From: Clavelina lepadiformis
Lineage: Eukaryota > Chordata > Ascidiacea > Aplousobranchia > Clavelinidae
NCBI RefSeq assembly: GCF_947623445.1
Contig: NC_135246.1
Coordinates: forward strand, 18,397,856-18,461,855
Direction: 5' to 3'
Length of the DNA stretch: 64,000 nucleotides
The notes under the pieces are model-generated. The model was not told where the DNA came from. It saw only the letters and a list, made by a program, of their open reading frames with translations, and ran no database searches. Positions 23,725 through 35,470 of the stretch are shown here, piece after piece. Position 1 is the first letter of the stretch. The number at the start of each line of letters is the position of its first letter. Both the position numbers and the translations under genes were made by a program.

Positions 23725-24543
23725 ATGAACTGTTTGGTTTAGGTTTTAATCAAATCTATTGTATATGTAGATTTGGCAATGTTTTGGTATTTGTTTACAT
23801 TCAAACCTACAGTAATTTTGGCATTAATACTGCTACCAAATAAAGCTACGTTGGTGATTTGTTATTTATGGCAATGATTAATATGTTTTGCACTATAAAG
23901 ATCTTGTTTCATTTTCAAACATTTTCAAAATTCATATTACGAAATATGAACCCTATTAGCATGTTCAATTTGTTTTGTTTTGATTGTTGCCGATTGCAAT
24001 GTATTTGAATTGATGTACTTATTTTTCCAGTTTCTTTTTATTTCTGTTTTCACATCATATACAGTTTCTTACTGTACACATTCCTTTTCTTAGCATTTGA
24101 CTTACTATTGCAAGTTAACTAGGTTTGTTGGTTGACGTTGTATTAAAAGCAATCAGTGATCTGATATCAGTAAAAATTTTCAGTTATCTTGTTTATTTAG
24201 TCGGTTATAAACGTAGAGGCTGCAATGATGAATTTTAACTTTAACGAACCTTTTAAACACCTTTTTGAGTTTTGTTTACATATAGAGTTATTGTAATGTT
24301 AGCATTAACACAGGTTGGACATAGCAATGCAAGCACATGTTGTTCTCAATTTGCTTTGAGTTTTGTTGATTTCTCCGTCCTTGAATACTTGTAATAACCT
24401 ATACTGTTTTGCGTATTCATTTTCATTTTCCAGCAAACAAGTTACAGATATAAACAATGTCATATATAATCATCATGTCATTCGTGTGTTATCCGTCAAA
24501 CGCTACATTAAATATTGTTTAGCTCACGTTTTTATAGTTTACT
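23725..24543 (+). other. Spacer between array 2 and the next relic
   Basis: It contains the shared 3' flank, a poorly preserved type C head near 24130 (TGGTTGACGTTGTATTAAAA), and the shared type B upstream block with AGTTACAGATATAAACAATG near 24440 and TTGTTTAG before the leader. No intact gene. Confidence 0.5.
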
Positions 24544-25345
24544 ATGGAGTGTTATCCAAGTGGCAAGCATGTCGAGATTATTTTGAAAACAATCAGTGAT
24601 GCGACAAGATGTGAAGTGGGAATTTGATAAAATGCAAGAAAACATGGAAGACATGTGTTTAAAACTTCTTGCAGAAATAAAGAAATCCAAAACCACGAAC
24701 AGTTCAATGCCAAATGAGGAAATATTGCAATCATAAGATAAAAAGTCTGACGTTGACATTTGTATTAAGGAAGGTCATTCGGAGATTGCATTTGTTTCTC
24801 CTCATATTGGAGCTATCAAAGAAGAGTCAATGGGAGATAGAGAGCTATATCGATTTGAGTCTGATCACAAGATTACTCTCATGTTCAATAATATTTTCAC
24901 TCAGTCAGAGAATGAAGCAAATTTCACACATTTGGACAAACTTGTTGATTCTTAAAACTTGAATGAAACAAACTCACTCCCAAAATATAATATGTCAGCA
25001 AAGGAATTTCCTGATGAATGCACATCGAATGGTAAAAACTTTAAAAGCTGGATTAAACATTCCATGACAATTGTTAAAGATGACCGAAAGCATTTCTGTT
25101 GCTCAGTTTCTGATAAATCTATCAAACAAAAAGCAAACCTGCAAACTGATTTAAAAACTCACATGTACCTACCTCCAAATCAATGCAAGATTTGCTGCAA
25201 ATCATTTTCCTAAAACAGCGATTTGCAGCATCATATGAGAGTTCATGACATGTTTTTGGTATTTGTTTACGCGCACTAGTTGGTTTGAAATTATTTTTAC
25301 AAAACAGCGGTTTGCAAATTCATACGGCAGTTTTAACTTGGAAAG
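24544..25345 (+). pseudogene. Type B zinc-finger pseudogene (copy 2)
   Basis: It starts MECYPSGKHVEIILKTISDA, then lacks a segment present in copy 1 and runs out of frame. The acidic region, the SENLNE-like region (without a start) and KHFCCSVSDKSIKQKANLQT are recognisable. A stop replaces Lys in the next finger (KSFS-stop-NSDLQ, 25211-25213). Copies 3 and 4 carry a stop at the same codon, so they probably duplicated after the gene had died. Confidence 0.75.
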
Positions 25346-25765
25346 CACAATTAGTAATGAAATGTTTGGTTTAAGTTTTGATCAGATCTATTATGAATGT
25401 AGATGTGGCAATGTTTTGGTATTTGTTTACATTCAGAGTTACAGTAATGTTAGCATTGAAACTTCTACCACATTAAACTGGTTTGGTGATTTGTTAATCA
25501 TGCAAATGAATGTTATGTTTTTCACCGTAAACATCTTGTTTAATTTTCAAACATTTGCAAAAGTCCTGTTCCGAAATATGAACCGTTTTAGGATATTCAG
25601 TTGATTTTGTTTTTTGATTTTCGCTGATTACAATGTATTTGAATTGATGTATTCATTTTTCAGTTTCTTTTTATTTCTATATTCACATCAAATGCAAGTT
25701 TTTAGCTATTTTCATTCAATTTCTTAGCAAATAGGTTATAAGTATAAATCGCACCATATTTAACT

Positions 25766-26460
25766 ATGGAGTATCAACCAGGTTGCAGACTGGTTGATGT
25801 TGTATGAAAACCAATCAGTGATCTGATTTCACAAGATTTAAAGCACACAGGATTAGGTGCGAAGATTGAATGAGGAAACAGAGAAAACGAAAAAAAAACG
25901 CCACTTGAAGAAACATTGACATCAGAGACAGAATTTGACATTGACACTTGTATTCAGGAAGTTCATTCAAAGAAGATATGATTTATTCTTTGGCCTTAAG
26001 CTAGAAATGAAAGAAACCGATGTTTCAGGATTGGAAAGCTGGGTATTTTTGACGATTAGGAGATATCAAAATACAATTACAACCATTTTAGAGAATATTG
26101 TACCTCGGTCAGAGATTAAACAAGTGCCACATCCGAGGACACTGTGTTTGACTCTGACAACTTAATTGTAAAGATGTGATGTCATGTGAGGAATATAACT
26201 TATTGGTTAAGGAATTGTCAGAGAATCGAGATTTAAGCATACTACCAGAAAGGTTGAGCGTCAATTGTTGGCTTCTGACTGTTTGTAATGAATCGTTTAC
26301 ACAATAATCAAACTCACTTGAAGACTGACACGGACAGGCGGTCGTGTTATTGATGAGTGTGCACCGTGTGTTCCTAAATATTTTCATTAAACTGCCTTTT
26401 GTTTCATCATCGTAAGATTCCACATTGGATAAAACCAAACAATTGTTCTCGTTGTGGAAA
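25766..26460 (+). pseudogene. Type C zinc-finger relic
   Basis: ATG 25766 gives MEYQPGCRLVDVV and a stop. Downstream pieces (EFDIDTCIQEVHS, then VPRSEIKQV) match the acidic linker region of the arrays, and 26270-26440 is a barely readable finger region. The same relic recurs at 36753-37060 and from 63668 to the window end. Confidence 0.6.
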
Positions 26461-26469
26461 GATAGAAAT

Positions 26470-27159
26470 CACATTTTTGGGGGCTTATGGAAATTTGTAG
26501 CACTGCACGACCAAACTTGTATCAATTCTGTACTAAACTATTTAAGTGAAGTTGCTTAGTTGAAAATTTTTCTTGTGTCATTCATCCCGATAAAGTATTT
26601 TTATAAATCCCTTTCAGCTGTTCCATTTTTTTCATCTGCTGTAAAATTTTCATACAGTGTAAAGATGAAGTGTCAATGTGTCATCCAGGTTGTGATGATT
26701 TTATAAAATTGCTTGCAAATCGAATGCCGCATAGAATAGACTTGTTTACGGAAATCGGCAAAGCAAAGCATTGCGTTACGTGTCGCCTATGCATGATTTC
26801 CTGTGTCTCGTTATAATTCGTGACGTGAGTTATTTTTTCATGTATAGCTATTCATTGCGTCACAGTCTACGAAGTTAACCCTAGAAAGCGGTCGACTTTG
26901 TTATGTAGCTGTCCCAATGTCTTATTTAATGTAATCGCTTAAACAAGAAACAATATAACCAGTTTATACAGTTGTCATGGTATACAATTGATTCTAAGAT
27001 TAAGAGAAGCGAAACAACGACCTGAGACTCATTTATCATCGAAGACAACAAATCAACAGACAGACTTTGTAATTGAAGTGGTCGTCCTTACAGGCCAAGG
27101 AACGATAAACCACCATTTCATTACAAGGTTATTGTTATTATTTTTGTTATATTGTTTGT
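26470..27159. repeat. Gene-free repeat region, includes inverted partner of 13020-13260
   Basis: 26725-26945 is the reverse complement partner of 13020-13260. 26990-27090 resembles 30490-30590. No gene is supported. Confidence 0.5.
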
Positions 27160-28140
27160 TATTTTTTGGCGATAGCTGGTTGCAGGTCGAGGCTAAGTTG
27201 CAAATTTTGTGTGGGTTTAGATCAGTGGTTCCCAATCTTTTTTGGTGTCGGGGCCGAATTGCAAACTTTTGAGTAGCCTACGTATGGAGCCGCATGAAAA
27301 CACTCAAGTAAATATAACGAAAATTTTAAAGCATGAAATCATGTACCAACGAATAGCAACACTAACAAGAAAAATAACACAGATCAATTTAATGTCCAAC
27401 TTGGCATTGGCTTTGAGCTTTAACAACTTTGTCAAAGCGAGGCGCAATTGTGGTTTAGGATTCAGGAAGCGGTTTATGAATCACCATAAGTAGACGATGG
27501 GCCATTCACAACAAAATAAAGTAGGCTACAATGTGTAACTGTAAGATTTAAAATGAAAAATATGTAAACAATTTTGACCTAACGCTATAAATGTTGAACA
27601 ATTTTTGACATTTTTGAAAAGTCAAAAAATAATTGCCCTAATTAATATAAATAGATTTTTTTGTGGGTCAATGAGAGCCGCAAGAAAGCTACCTTGGAGC
27701 CGCTTGCGGCTCTAAGAGCCGCGGTTGGGAACCACTGGTTTAGATTTTTGATACTTTGGAGTAGTTGTGTAGCGGCCGTTGGGTGTTTTGTTTGTTTTGT
27801 CGCTGGCTGTCACCCTCACAATGCTCCCAGCACATGTTGATTTAAGCACTACTAGTTCGTTTTACCGACCCATTCCGTTTTGCACTGCCTGTTTTGCCTG
27901 AGCGCAGGACATGAGTTTTAGTAAAGGTTAAACGCAGAACCTCGTGTTAATTTTATTTTGATATATGAGCGAAGGAGACAGGAGAACAAAAACAGCAACC
28001 TTCTGAGACAAGGAGTCAGGAGTGAACAACGCAACAACTCAGAACGCGACAACACCAGCACGACCTTCGCCATAGTTGTCCTTAAATTTTAAGCTCAAAA
28101 CTTGCTGTAAAGTTTAGGTGGTTGTTATAAAAATTTGCAA
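27160..28140 (+). repeat. Dispersed repeat copy 3, rearranged
   Basis: It begins in the middle of the unit seen at 14310 and 53790 (GGTTGCAGGTC) and continues through TGTAGCGGCCGTTGGGTGTT. It extends further at the far arm (to ACCTTCGCCATAGTTGTCC), which pairs with the left arm of copies 1 and 2 (ACTATGGCGAAGGT). A hAT-type element is inserted at 27223-27737. Confidence 0.6.
27223..27737. mobile_element. Non-autonomous hAT element
   Basis: Ends CAGTGGTTCCCAA and TTGGGAACCACTG are inverted repeats. The 8-mer GTTTAGAT flanks both sides (27215-27222, 27738-27745). The other copies of the host repeat (near 14350 and 53830) show the uninterrupted site GGGTTTGAATTTTTGAT. It is 515 bp with no transposase. 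Inside, 27567-27650 resembles an end of the TAGGGC element. Confidence 0.9.
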
Positions 28141-28375
28141 AGCATAGCGTCAGTGATGCATTGAATTGCGTGCCGATGACTTTTTGTTTTCTGTTTTAAG
28201 TCGTGCCTGCCTATTCTGCGTGATTTATGCACAGCTGTTCAAAGCATTTTTCTACTAAGATCATCGCTGCAAACTGGACGTCTTTAGGCTGTTGCTTTTC
28301 CAATGCTTTGTATAAATGTAATTGTTCAAATAAACTTCAATAAAATCAGTATATAGTCATATAGGCCTACAGTTG
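28140..28375 (+). repeat. Repeat shared with 30140-30370
   Basis: Blocks such as ATGCACAGCTGTTCAAAGCA/ATACACAGCTGCTTACGCAT and AATCAGTATATA appear in the same order in both places. The homology continues into the tail of the CLCA-like exon (28376-28480 against 30370-30470), so a 3' gene end seems to have been duplicated. Confidence 0.5.
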
Positions 28376-28828
28376 TTATTGCTCTGTAACTATTATTGAA
28401 TTCAATTTGAAGAAGTTCAGTGTTAACATAGACAACTTTATTGTCATCTTTACAAGCCAACAAGGACTTTGATCATATATTAAATTATAGCATCGGAAAA
28501 GAAAAAGGTTGATCATTGCTATGTTTGAAACTTCGGCTACGTTACCAGCATTGTCAGTAGCGCGGAGAGCAAAGGCTACTCTAAGATCCATGAGTAGATT
28601 AAAAAGTTTGTTAATCGTGTTTAGGATCAGTTAAGACTTACATGAGAACATCTCGGTCTGATGGAATATCGTTGAGATCAACCACAAAAGTTTCCGCACT
28701 TTTTGCAACACTCGGAGTCAATAAACAGCCCGATACGAGATTTGCGGTTGATATTGGAATTTCGCTGGAAAATGAGAAGGAAAGATCGCTGGGCTGATCG
28801 TAGGTGTAGCGAATTTCGTAGAAGTCGG
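28376..28828 (-). CDS. CLCA-like C-terminal module, two exons, partial
   Basis: Minus-strand exon 28828-28642 (acceptor AATATTGCAG, donor CAT|GTAAGT) joins in phase to an exon starting at 28580 (acceptor CATGGATCTTAG). The product reads DFYEIRYTYDQPSDL ... DRDVLIVAFALRATDNAGNV then AEVSNIAMINLFLF. The pattern (F-E-I-R near the start, A-x-R-A-x-D then VSNIA) is that of the C-terminal beta-sandwich of CLCA proteins, secreted/membrane metalloprotease-like regulators of calcium-activated chloride channels. The metalloprotease and VWA parts are not found in the window, so this is either a fragment or the 3' end of a gene with distant exons. The frame runs to a stop at 28376, but the true end is unclear. 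Confidence 0.5.
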
Positions 28829-28829
28829 C

Positions 28830-30755
28830 TGCAATATTATATGGGATTTTGGTGTGGTGTAATGGTTTTGGGATGGCCAAAGCCAAACCCAGTCTTTCAG
28901 TTTTATTGTCTGACTCCTATGATTGTCTTTGACTCCGTTGCGTTTACTGTCTCATTTGCTTCTTAAATCAACACCAACTTCATAAAGTTTAGTTGTTATA
29001 TTGTCCGAATCAGTTGTATCGAATTAGCAATATTTACACCATGATCCCACTTTCTTAATAATTCAGTAATAACTTCAATTTTACAGAACAAGGGAAATAA
29101 CTCAGAGAAGAGAGAATTTCCAAGATCCGTTTTCTAAGAGCAGTTTGTAAGAGATCAATTTAAACCAAACATTTCTTTTTATACTAAAGTATTGACCAAT
29201 CAGCTTTTAGCCAATCAGCCCATAATCACGTGTTAGTTCCAATTTAAGCCTTTTTCTCACAAAGAATTCAAATCGCTTTACACCAGTACAGAAAACCACT
29301 TGACACACTTACTACATCATGTGTTGGTTTGAAACTACGATTTGATTAAAGATACTAGAACCAATCATTGCTACCGTAAAACCACGTGTCGCATACACCA
29401 CGTGTCGTTTTACTTTATCTAAACGTTTCATCGAATACACTCAAACTATACACCGTGAAAACAAGGTACTTCAAAACTTCAATCTGCGTCACATATGTTG
29501 GTTTTAAAATTCCATGTTTACATAGGAGCTTAGCAACGCTAATTGTTTGTATAAACATTTACTTAATTCCAGCTAGAGAAAATGCAAAAACCGCGTTTTA
29601 AAAGTGTCAATTATAAAACTTGGTTAATTTGATGATATCCAAACGCCACAATTAATTAAACGCAATAACGTTTTCCAATGCCTCTTAAAACGTTTAGAAA
29701 CGATTTTTAAAACTTTATTTTAAAACAACTTTATCTGTGCATGTCTTATCAGTAGGACAAGTTTTTGTAACTTTTTTTTACAGCTTCCTAAATACTCAGA
29801 ATTTATGTAGGTATAAATATATGTAGAATAAACAATAGAAGCCACCTTAGCAGAGAAACCGCAGAAGACAATGCTGAAATCGCTTCGGTATAATATAAAG
29901 GCTGTCATTGAGAGCTCGCACATGCGAAAAACAGCACTTGTCACATGGTAGTAGTGATCGGATAGTAATATAACTTTTTTGTCAAAAGAGAGCGCAGAAT
30001 TTCATTGTCATCTAATCAACTTTACCGGTACTTCATGTAATAAACATAGAAGCCGCCTACGAATAGAAGCCGCACAAAACCTTCAAAAATAAAAAAACAG
30101 TTGCCGCGGTTTCTATTCAAGAAAATACGGTATGTGACGATCAGCGCATGATTTGCCAATGACATCCTGTTTCCTGTTTATCGTTTAAAGTCGTGGCGTT
30201 AAATATCATGCCTATATATTATGTGAGTTATACACAGCTGCTTACGCATTCTGTCTTGCTGTTACAATCAACGCTGCAATATGAAGGTTTTTATGCTGCT
30301 GCTGTGCAAATGTTCTGTTGAAATTTTATCTTTCAAAGAAGGTTCATTATAATCAGTATATACAGTTGTCATTTATGTGTTAACATTGTTGCGTACAACT
30401 TGAAGAATTTCAGTGTTAAGTTAGACAAATTTGTTGTCATCTTCAGCAGACAATAATTCGTAAAGGTGAAGTTTGGTTGAGAGTGTGAAGTTCTAGGTTG
30501 AGAAAAGCAGACAACGACCTTACGAGACTCATATATCATCACCCGAAATAAACATTTCAACAAGCAATAATTGTAGTGAAGTGGGTCAAGCTGTCAGGTT
30601 CAGCTACCATTTACAACCATTTCATTAAAAGTACAAGGATTCTGTCCAAATTAAGGCTGTAAGCAATCATAAACTAGCCTAGATCTAGTTGTAAGCTGAA
30701 GTTCGCGGAAGGTTTATGATGTGGTTTTGCGATAGTAGTTTTTTGATTTAATGTA
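28830..30755. other. No gene supported
   Basis: AT-rich, with the repeat shared with 28140-28480 at 30140-30560 and several stretches containing TCATGTAATAAACATAGAAG-type sequence of unknown nature around 30000-30110. If the CLCA-like gene is real its upstream exons could lie here, but I could not identify any. Confidence 0.4.
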
Positions 30756-30759
30756 TTTT

Positions 30760-31110
30760 GCATTGAAAAGCCTATCTCTTTGAGTTGATTCATAACCTCT
30801 TAGATGTGTTTTTGATATCTTTTAACATACAGAGTTATCGTAATGTTAGTATTAACGCAGATTGCACATAAGCAATGCCTCTTTGCTTCCGATAACAATG
30901 CTAGCAAAGGGTCATACGTCAGGTTTTTTCCGGACATGTCTAGGATTTTTGTGTTGAAATATGCGTCAAGGAGAAATGTAAAAAATGCTTAAATGTTCGG
31001 GATAAATTTGATAAAAACGATAAATTTGATAAAATCTAACTGGCTATATTTGCGGTATAATATTAACATTCACACTAGTTATTAATGCAATGTATAAAAT
31101 AAGTCATTTC
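30760..31110 (+). repeat. Copy of the 14574-14608 plus 16702-16950 flank without inserts
   Basis: ACTTTGCATTGAAAAGCC through GAGTTGATTCATAACCTC continues directly into TTAGATGTGTTTTTGATATC. At 14.6-16.7 kb the same two halves are separated by about 2.1 kb of nested transposons, so this locus is the empty site. Confidence 0.65.
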
Positions 31111-31114
31111 CGTA

Positions 31115-31345
31115 AAACAGCAGTTTTAGGCGTATTATGAAAGTTCATACTGATGGACATCCTTTTCAATCCAAAATTTGTTGCAAATCATTTCCACAAT
31201 GCGTTGATTTATAAATCCATGTGAAAGTCCACACTGGAAAGCGACCTTATCAATGTTATGTTTGCTACATATCATTTTCACAAAATAGCCATTTCAATAC
31301 CATTTGCAGTGTCATTTGACAATTCACACAAGTGGGCTAGCGTAA
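31115..31345 (+). pseudogene. Degenerate zinc-finger fragment
   Basis: Recognisable pieces include GHPFQSKICCKSFPQ, then a stop, VKVHTGKRPYQCYVCYISFS, and QNSHF. Stops and small shifts interrupt all fingers. It lies just before gene 3 and probably marks the 3' end of another dead array. Confidence 0.65.
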
Positions 31346-31589
31346 CAGTGTTGTCATGCAGAGAAATCCTTAAAGTTGAAGGCACATTTGTATACGTTCG
31401 AAACAATTAACTTGCATTAACTAACTTTAGGAATTTGTTTGTCTCATTTCATTTTGATTATTGTTGATTGCAATATCTTTGAAAATGATTTTTGTATTTC
31501 TACTTTTTTAAGCTTTAACATTTATCTTCCTTTACTTAGTGTAACCTGCAAATTTGTAGCTTATAATTTGGACGTTACACTTAGCGTAT

Positions 31590-31803
31590 AGGTCATAAGT
31601 ATAAACAGCATCTTATGCAACTGTAGAGTGTCAACCAGCTCATATTCAACTTGAGTTTGTTTTAAAAACATTGAATGATCTTATTTTGCCAGAATTAAAA
31701 TCAATACAACAAGATATCGAAGTAAATTGAATTTGCAAAGGTGCAAGAAAACATGGAAGACATGTATTTAAAGCTTTTTGCACAATGAAAAGGAACTAAA
31801 AGC
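31590..31803 (+). pseudogene. Disabled ancestral 5' end of zinc-finger gene 3
   Basis: AGGTCATAAGTATAAACAGC is followed by GTAGAGTGTCAACC where relatives have ATGGAGTGTCAACC, so the ancestral start is lost. A stop follows, and the frame EFAKVQENMEDMYLKLFAQ ends in TGA (31786-31788) immediately before the downstream frame. The parallel region at 55000-55140 is also damaged but differs in detail. Confidence 0.6.
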
Positions 31804-33729
31804 ATGAACAATGCAATGCCATTTGAAGAAACATTGCAACCGTCAGCTATACAGTCTGAGTTTGACACTAGCATTTGTATTCAAGAAATTCATTCAAAGA
31901 AGGCATCAGTTGTAGCTCATCTTGAAGTTATTGAAGAAAAATCTTTGTCGTTGCAGGATACTGAGATTTTTCCGACTGAAACAGATGCTACATTTACTCT
32001 TATGTCAAATAATGTTTTCTCTCAGTCGGAGATTGATAGAAATGTAACATTCGATGATGACATTGTTGATTCTGAAAACCTAAATGAAAAAAACTCACAA
32101 GAGGAACACAACAAATTGGCTACGAAGTTTCCTGATAAAAACATCACAAATCGTGAGAGCAATACTAGAGAGGTTAAATGTTCACGAATTGTTGGAAATG
32201 ACAAAACCAAACATTTCTGTTGCACTGTTTGTGATAAATCTTTTAAACAAAAAACAAAAATGAAAATTTGTTTCAAGACTCACAAGAGTAAACCATTGTA
32301 TCAATGTCGAGTTTGTTGCAAATCATTTTCACAAAACAGCAATTTGAAGCAACATATGAAAGTCCACACTGGAGAGCGCCCTTATCAATGTGACTTTTGT
32401 TTAAAATCATTTTCGAAAAATAGCACTTTAAAGCGTCATATGAAAGTCCATACTGGAGAGCACCATTATCAATGTAATGTTTGCTGCAAATCATTTTCAC
32501 AAAACAGCTATTTGCAGCATCATATGAGAGTCCACACTGGAGAGCGCCCTTATCAATGCGATGTTTGTTTGAAATCATTTTCGGAAAACAACACTTTGAA
32601 GCAACATATGAGAGTCCACACTGGAGAGCGGCCTTATCAATGCGATGTTTGTTTGAAATCATTTTCACAAAACAGCCATTTGCAGCATCATATGAGAGTC
32701 CACACTGGAGAGCGCCCTTATCAATGCGATGTTTGTTTGAAATCATTTTCACAAAACAGCCATTTGCAGCATCATATGAGAGTCCACACTGGAGAGCGCC
32801 CTTATCAATGCGATGTTTGTTTGAAATCATTTTCACAAAACAGCCATTTACGACGTCATATGAAAGCCCATACTGGAGAGCGCCCTTATCAATGCGATGT
32901 TTGTTTGAAATCATTTTCGGAAAGCAGCATTTTGAAAAATCATATGAGAGTCCACACTGGAGAGCGCCCTTATCAATGCGACGTTTGTTTGAAATCATTT
33001 TCACAAAACAGCCATTTACAGCGTCATATGAGAGTTCACACTGGAGAGCGCCCTTATCAATGTGATGTTTGTTTGAAATCTTTTTCTGAAAACAAGACTT
33101 TGAAGCAACATATGAAAGTCCACACTGGAGAGCGCCCTTATCAATGCGATGTTTGTTTGAAATCGTTTTCACAAAACAGGATTTTAAAAAGTCATATGAG
33201 AGTCCACACTGGAGAGCGCCCTTATCAATGTGATGTTTGCTTGAAATCATTTTCGGAAAACAGCAATTTACAGCGTCATATGAAAGTCCACACTGGAGAA
33301 CGCCCTTATCAATGTGATGTTTGCTTGAAATCATTTTCGGAAAACAACATTTTACAGCATCATATGAGAGTCCACACTGGAGAGCGCCCTTATCAATGTG
33401 ATGTTTGTTTGAAATCATTTTCACAAAACAACACTTTGAAGCAACATATGAGAGTCCACACTGGAGAGCGCCCTTATCAATGCGATGTTTGTTTGAAATC
33501 GTTTTCACAAAACAAAATTTTGAAAAGTCATATGAGAGTCCACACTGGAGAGCGCCCTTATCAATGTGATGTTTGTTTGAAATCATTTTCGGAAAACAGC
33601 AATTTACAGCGTCATATGAAAGTCCACATTGGAGTGCGCCCTTATCAATGTGATGTTTGCTTGAAATCATTTTCGGAAAACAACACTTTACAGCATCATA
33701 TGAGAGTCCACACTGGAGAGCGCCCTTAA
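31804..33729 (+). CDS. C2H2 zinc-finger array protein 3, 18 fingers
   Basis: A 641-residue frame from ATG 31804. Relatives start about 60 codons further upstream, but that part is disabled here, so this ATG is the first usable one. The N-terminal ~130 residues are acidic and include PTETDATFTLMSNNVFSQSE. Finger 1 has Cys in place of its first His (KMKICFKTH). Seventeen canonical fingers follow, with (-1,2,3,6) QSNQ, KSTR, QSYH, ENTQ, QSHH, QSHH, QSHR, ESIN, QSHR, EKTQ, QRIS, ESNR, ENIH, QNTQ, QKIS, ESNR, ENTH. It is the longest array in the window and ends at a clean HTGERP-stop, the apparent normal end of the family. Presumed DNA-binding; target unknown. Confidence 0.85.
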   Translation: MNNAMPFEETLQPSAIQSEFDTSICIQEIHSKKASVVAHLEVIEEKSLSLQDTEIFPTETDATFTLMSNNVFSQSEIDRNVTFDDDIVDSENLNEKNSQEEHNKLATKFPDKNITNRESNTREVKCSRIVGNDKTKHFCCTVCDKSFKQKTKMKICFKTHKSKPLYQCRVCCKSFSQNSNLKQHMKVHTGERPYQCDFCLKSFSKNSTLKRHMKVHTGEHHYQCNVCCKSFSQNSYLQHHMRVHTGERPYQCDVCLKSFSENNTLKQHMRVHTGERPYQCDVCLKSFSQNSHLQHHMRVHTGERPYQCDVCLKSFSQNSHLQHHMRVHTGERPYQCDVCLKSFSQNSHLRRHMKAHTGERPYQCDVCLKSFSESSILKNHMRVHTGERPYQCDVCLKSFSQNSHLQRHMRVHTGERPYQCDVCLKSFSENKTLKQHMKVHTGERPYQCDVCLKSFSQNRILKSHMRVHTGERPYQCDVCLKSFSENSNLQRHMKVHTGERPYQCDVCLKSFSENNILQHHMRVHTGERPYQCDVCLKSFSQNNTLKQHMRVHTGERPYQCDVCLKSFSQNKILKSHMRVHTGERPYQCDVCLKSFSENSNLQRHMKVHIGVRPYQCDVCLKSFSENNTLQHHMRVHTGERP

Positions 33730-34134
33730 TGAACTGTTTGGTTTAGATGTTAATCAGATCTATTATAAATGTAGATGTGACAGTGTTTTGGTATTTCTTT
33801 GCATTTAGAGTTACAGTAATGTTAGCGTTAATGTTTCTTCCACATAAAGTTAGTTTGTTTATTTTGTTATTTATACCAATTATTGTTATGTATTGCACTG
33901 TAAAATGTTTGTTTCCTTTTTAAAAATGTGCAAATATCACATTAGAAAATATGAACCATTTTTGGACGTTTGTTTCTTTTTGTCTTGATTTTCGCTGATG
34001 GCAGTGTCTTTGGATTGATGTAATAATTTTCCCGGTTTCTATATTCAAATCATGTCCAGTTTCCTGCTATTCACAATTTCACATTCATTTTCTTTGCAAA
34101 TAGGTCATAAGTATAAACCGCAATGTATTCAACT
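33730..34134 (+). other. 3' flank of array 3
   Basis: Contains the shared downstream block (GTTTAGATGTTAATCAGATC) and the upstream block of the next type C head (AAATAGGTCATAAGTATAAA near 34100). No gene. Confidence 0.5.
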
Positions 34135-35470
34135 ATGGAGTGTCAACCAGGTTGTAGACTGGTTGACGTTGTCGTGAAAGCAATCATTGATATGATTTCA
34201 CAAGAAATTTGCTTTTGACTTTATGTGAGATATTCAGTTAATGTGTTTTCTTGATTTGTTATAAACGTAGAGGTTGCAAAACTTGCAATGATAAATTTTA
34301 ACTTTTATGAACCTTTTAAACATGTTTTTGAGTTTTGTTTACATACAGAATTATTGCGATGTTAGCTTAGCACAGGTTGCACATAAGCAATGCTTCTTTG
34401 CTTCACATAGCAATGCAATCGTATGTTGTTCTCAATATGCTTTGAGTTTCGTTGATTTCTCTGTCCTTGAATACTTGTAATAATTTATACAGTTTTGCGT
34501 GTTTATTTTCATTTCACAACAAATAAGTTACAGATATAAACAGTGTCATATACAATCATCATGTCATTCGTGCGTTATCCGTCAAACGCTACATTAAATA
34601 TAATTGTTTCTTTAGCTCACATTTTTATAGTTTACTATGGACTCTCATCCAAGCGGTAAGCATATCGAGATTATTATGAAAACAATCAGTGATGCGACAA
34701 GATGTGAAGTGGGAATTTGATCAAATGCAAGAAAACATAGAAAACTTGTGTTTAAAAATTTTTGCAGAAATAAAGAAATGCAAAACCAGAAACAGTTCAA
34801 TGCCAAATGAGGAAATATTGCAACCATAAGTTGAAAAGTCTGACATTGACATTTGTATTAATGAAGGTCATTCGGAGATTGCATTTGTTTCTCCTCACAT
34901 TGAAGCTATCAAAGAAGAGTTGATGGGAGATTGAGAGGTATCTCAATTTTGTAATCGTCAGACGATAATCGTCTAATAACAAAATTGCGGCAGTGTTGAA
35001 TAATATTTTCACTCATTTAGAGAATGAAGCAAATTCCACATATTTGGACAAACTTGTTGATCCTTAAAACTTGAATGAAACAAACTCACTCCCAAAATAT
35101 AATATGTCAGCAAAGGAATTTCCTGATGAATGCACATTGAATGGTAAAAAGTTTAAAAGCAAGGTTAAGCATTCCATGACATTTGTCAAAGATGACTGGG
35201 AAGCATTTCTGTTGCTCAGTGTCTTATAAATCTATCAAATAAAAGGCAAACCTGCAAACTGATTTAAGAACTCACATGGACTTATCTCCAAATCAATGCA
35301 AGATTTGCTGCAAATCATTTTCCTGAAACAGTGATTTTCAGCATCATATGAGAGTTTATGACATGTTTTTGGTATTTTATTACATGCATTTGTTTGTTTC
35401 AAATTCTTTTTACAAAACAACAATTTGCAAACTCATAGAGCAGTCCAACTTGGAGAGCACCATTAATAAT
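34135..35470 (+). pseudogene. Type C leader and type B zinc-finger pseudogene (copy 3)
   Basis: The type C head (ATG 34135, MECQPGCRLVDVVVKAI) is followed by a type B copy from ATG 34637 (MDSHPSGKHIEIIMKTISDA). As in copy 2 the frame is lost at a deletion, and the finger has a stop at the same codon (TGA here). Extra shifts occur near 35205. It is clearly non-coding. Confidence 0.7.

Noticed and set aside
32273..33670. Antisense open frame of 465 codons opposite zinc-finger array 3, and similar ones at 18492-19430, 22500-23672 and 60667-61179
   Set aside because: The 84-bp finger repeat is a multiple of three, so a stop-free antisense unit stays open for the whole array. The products are repeats of one meaningless unit and mirror the array boundaries.
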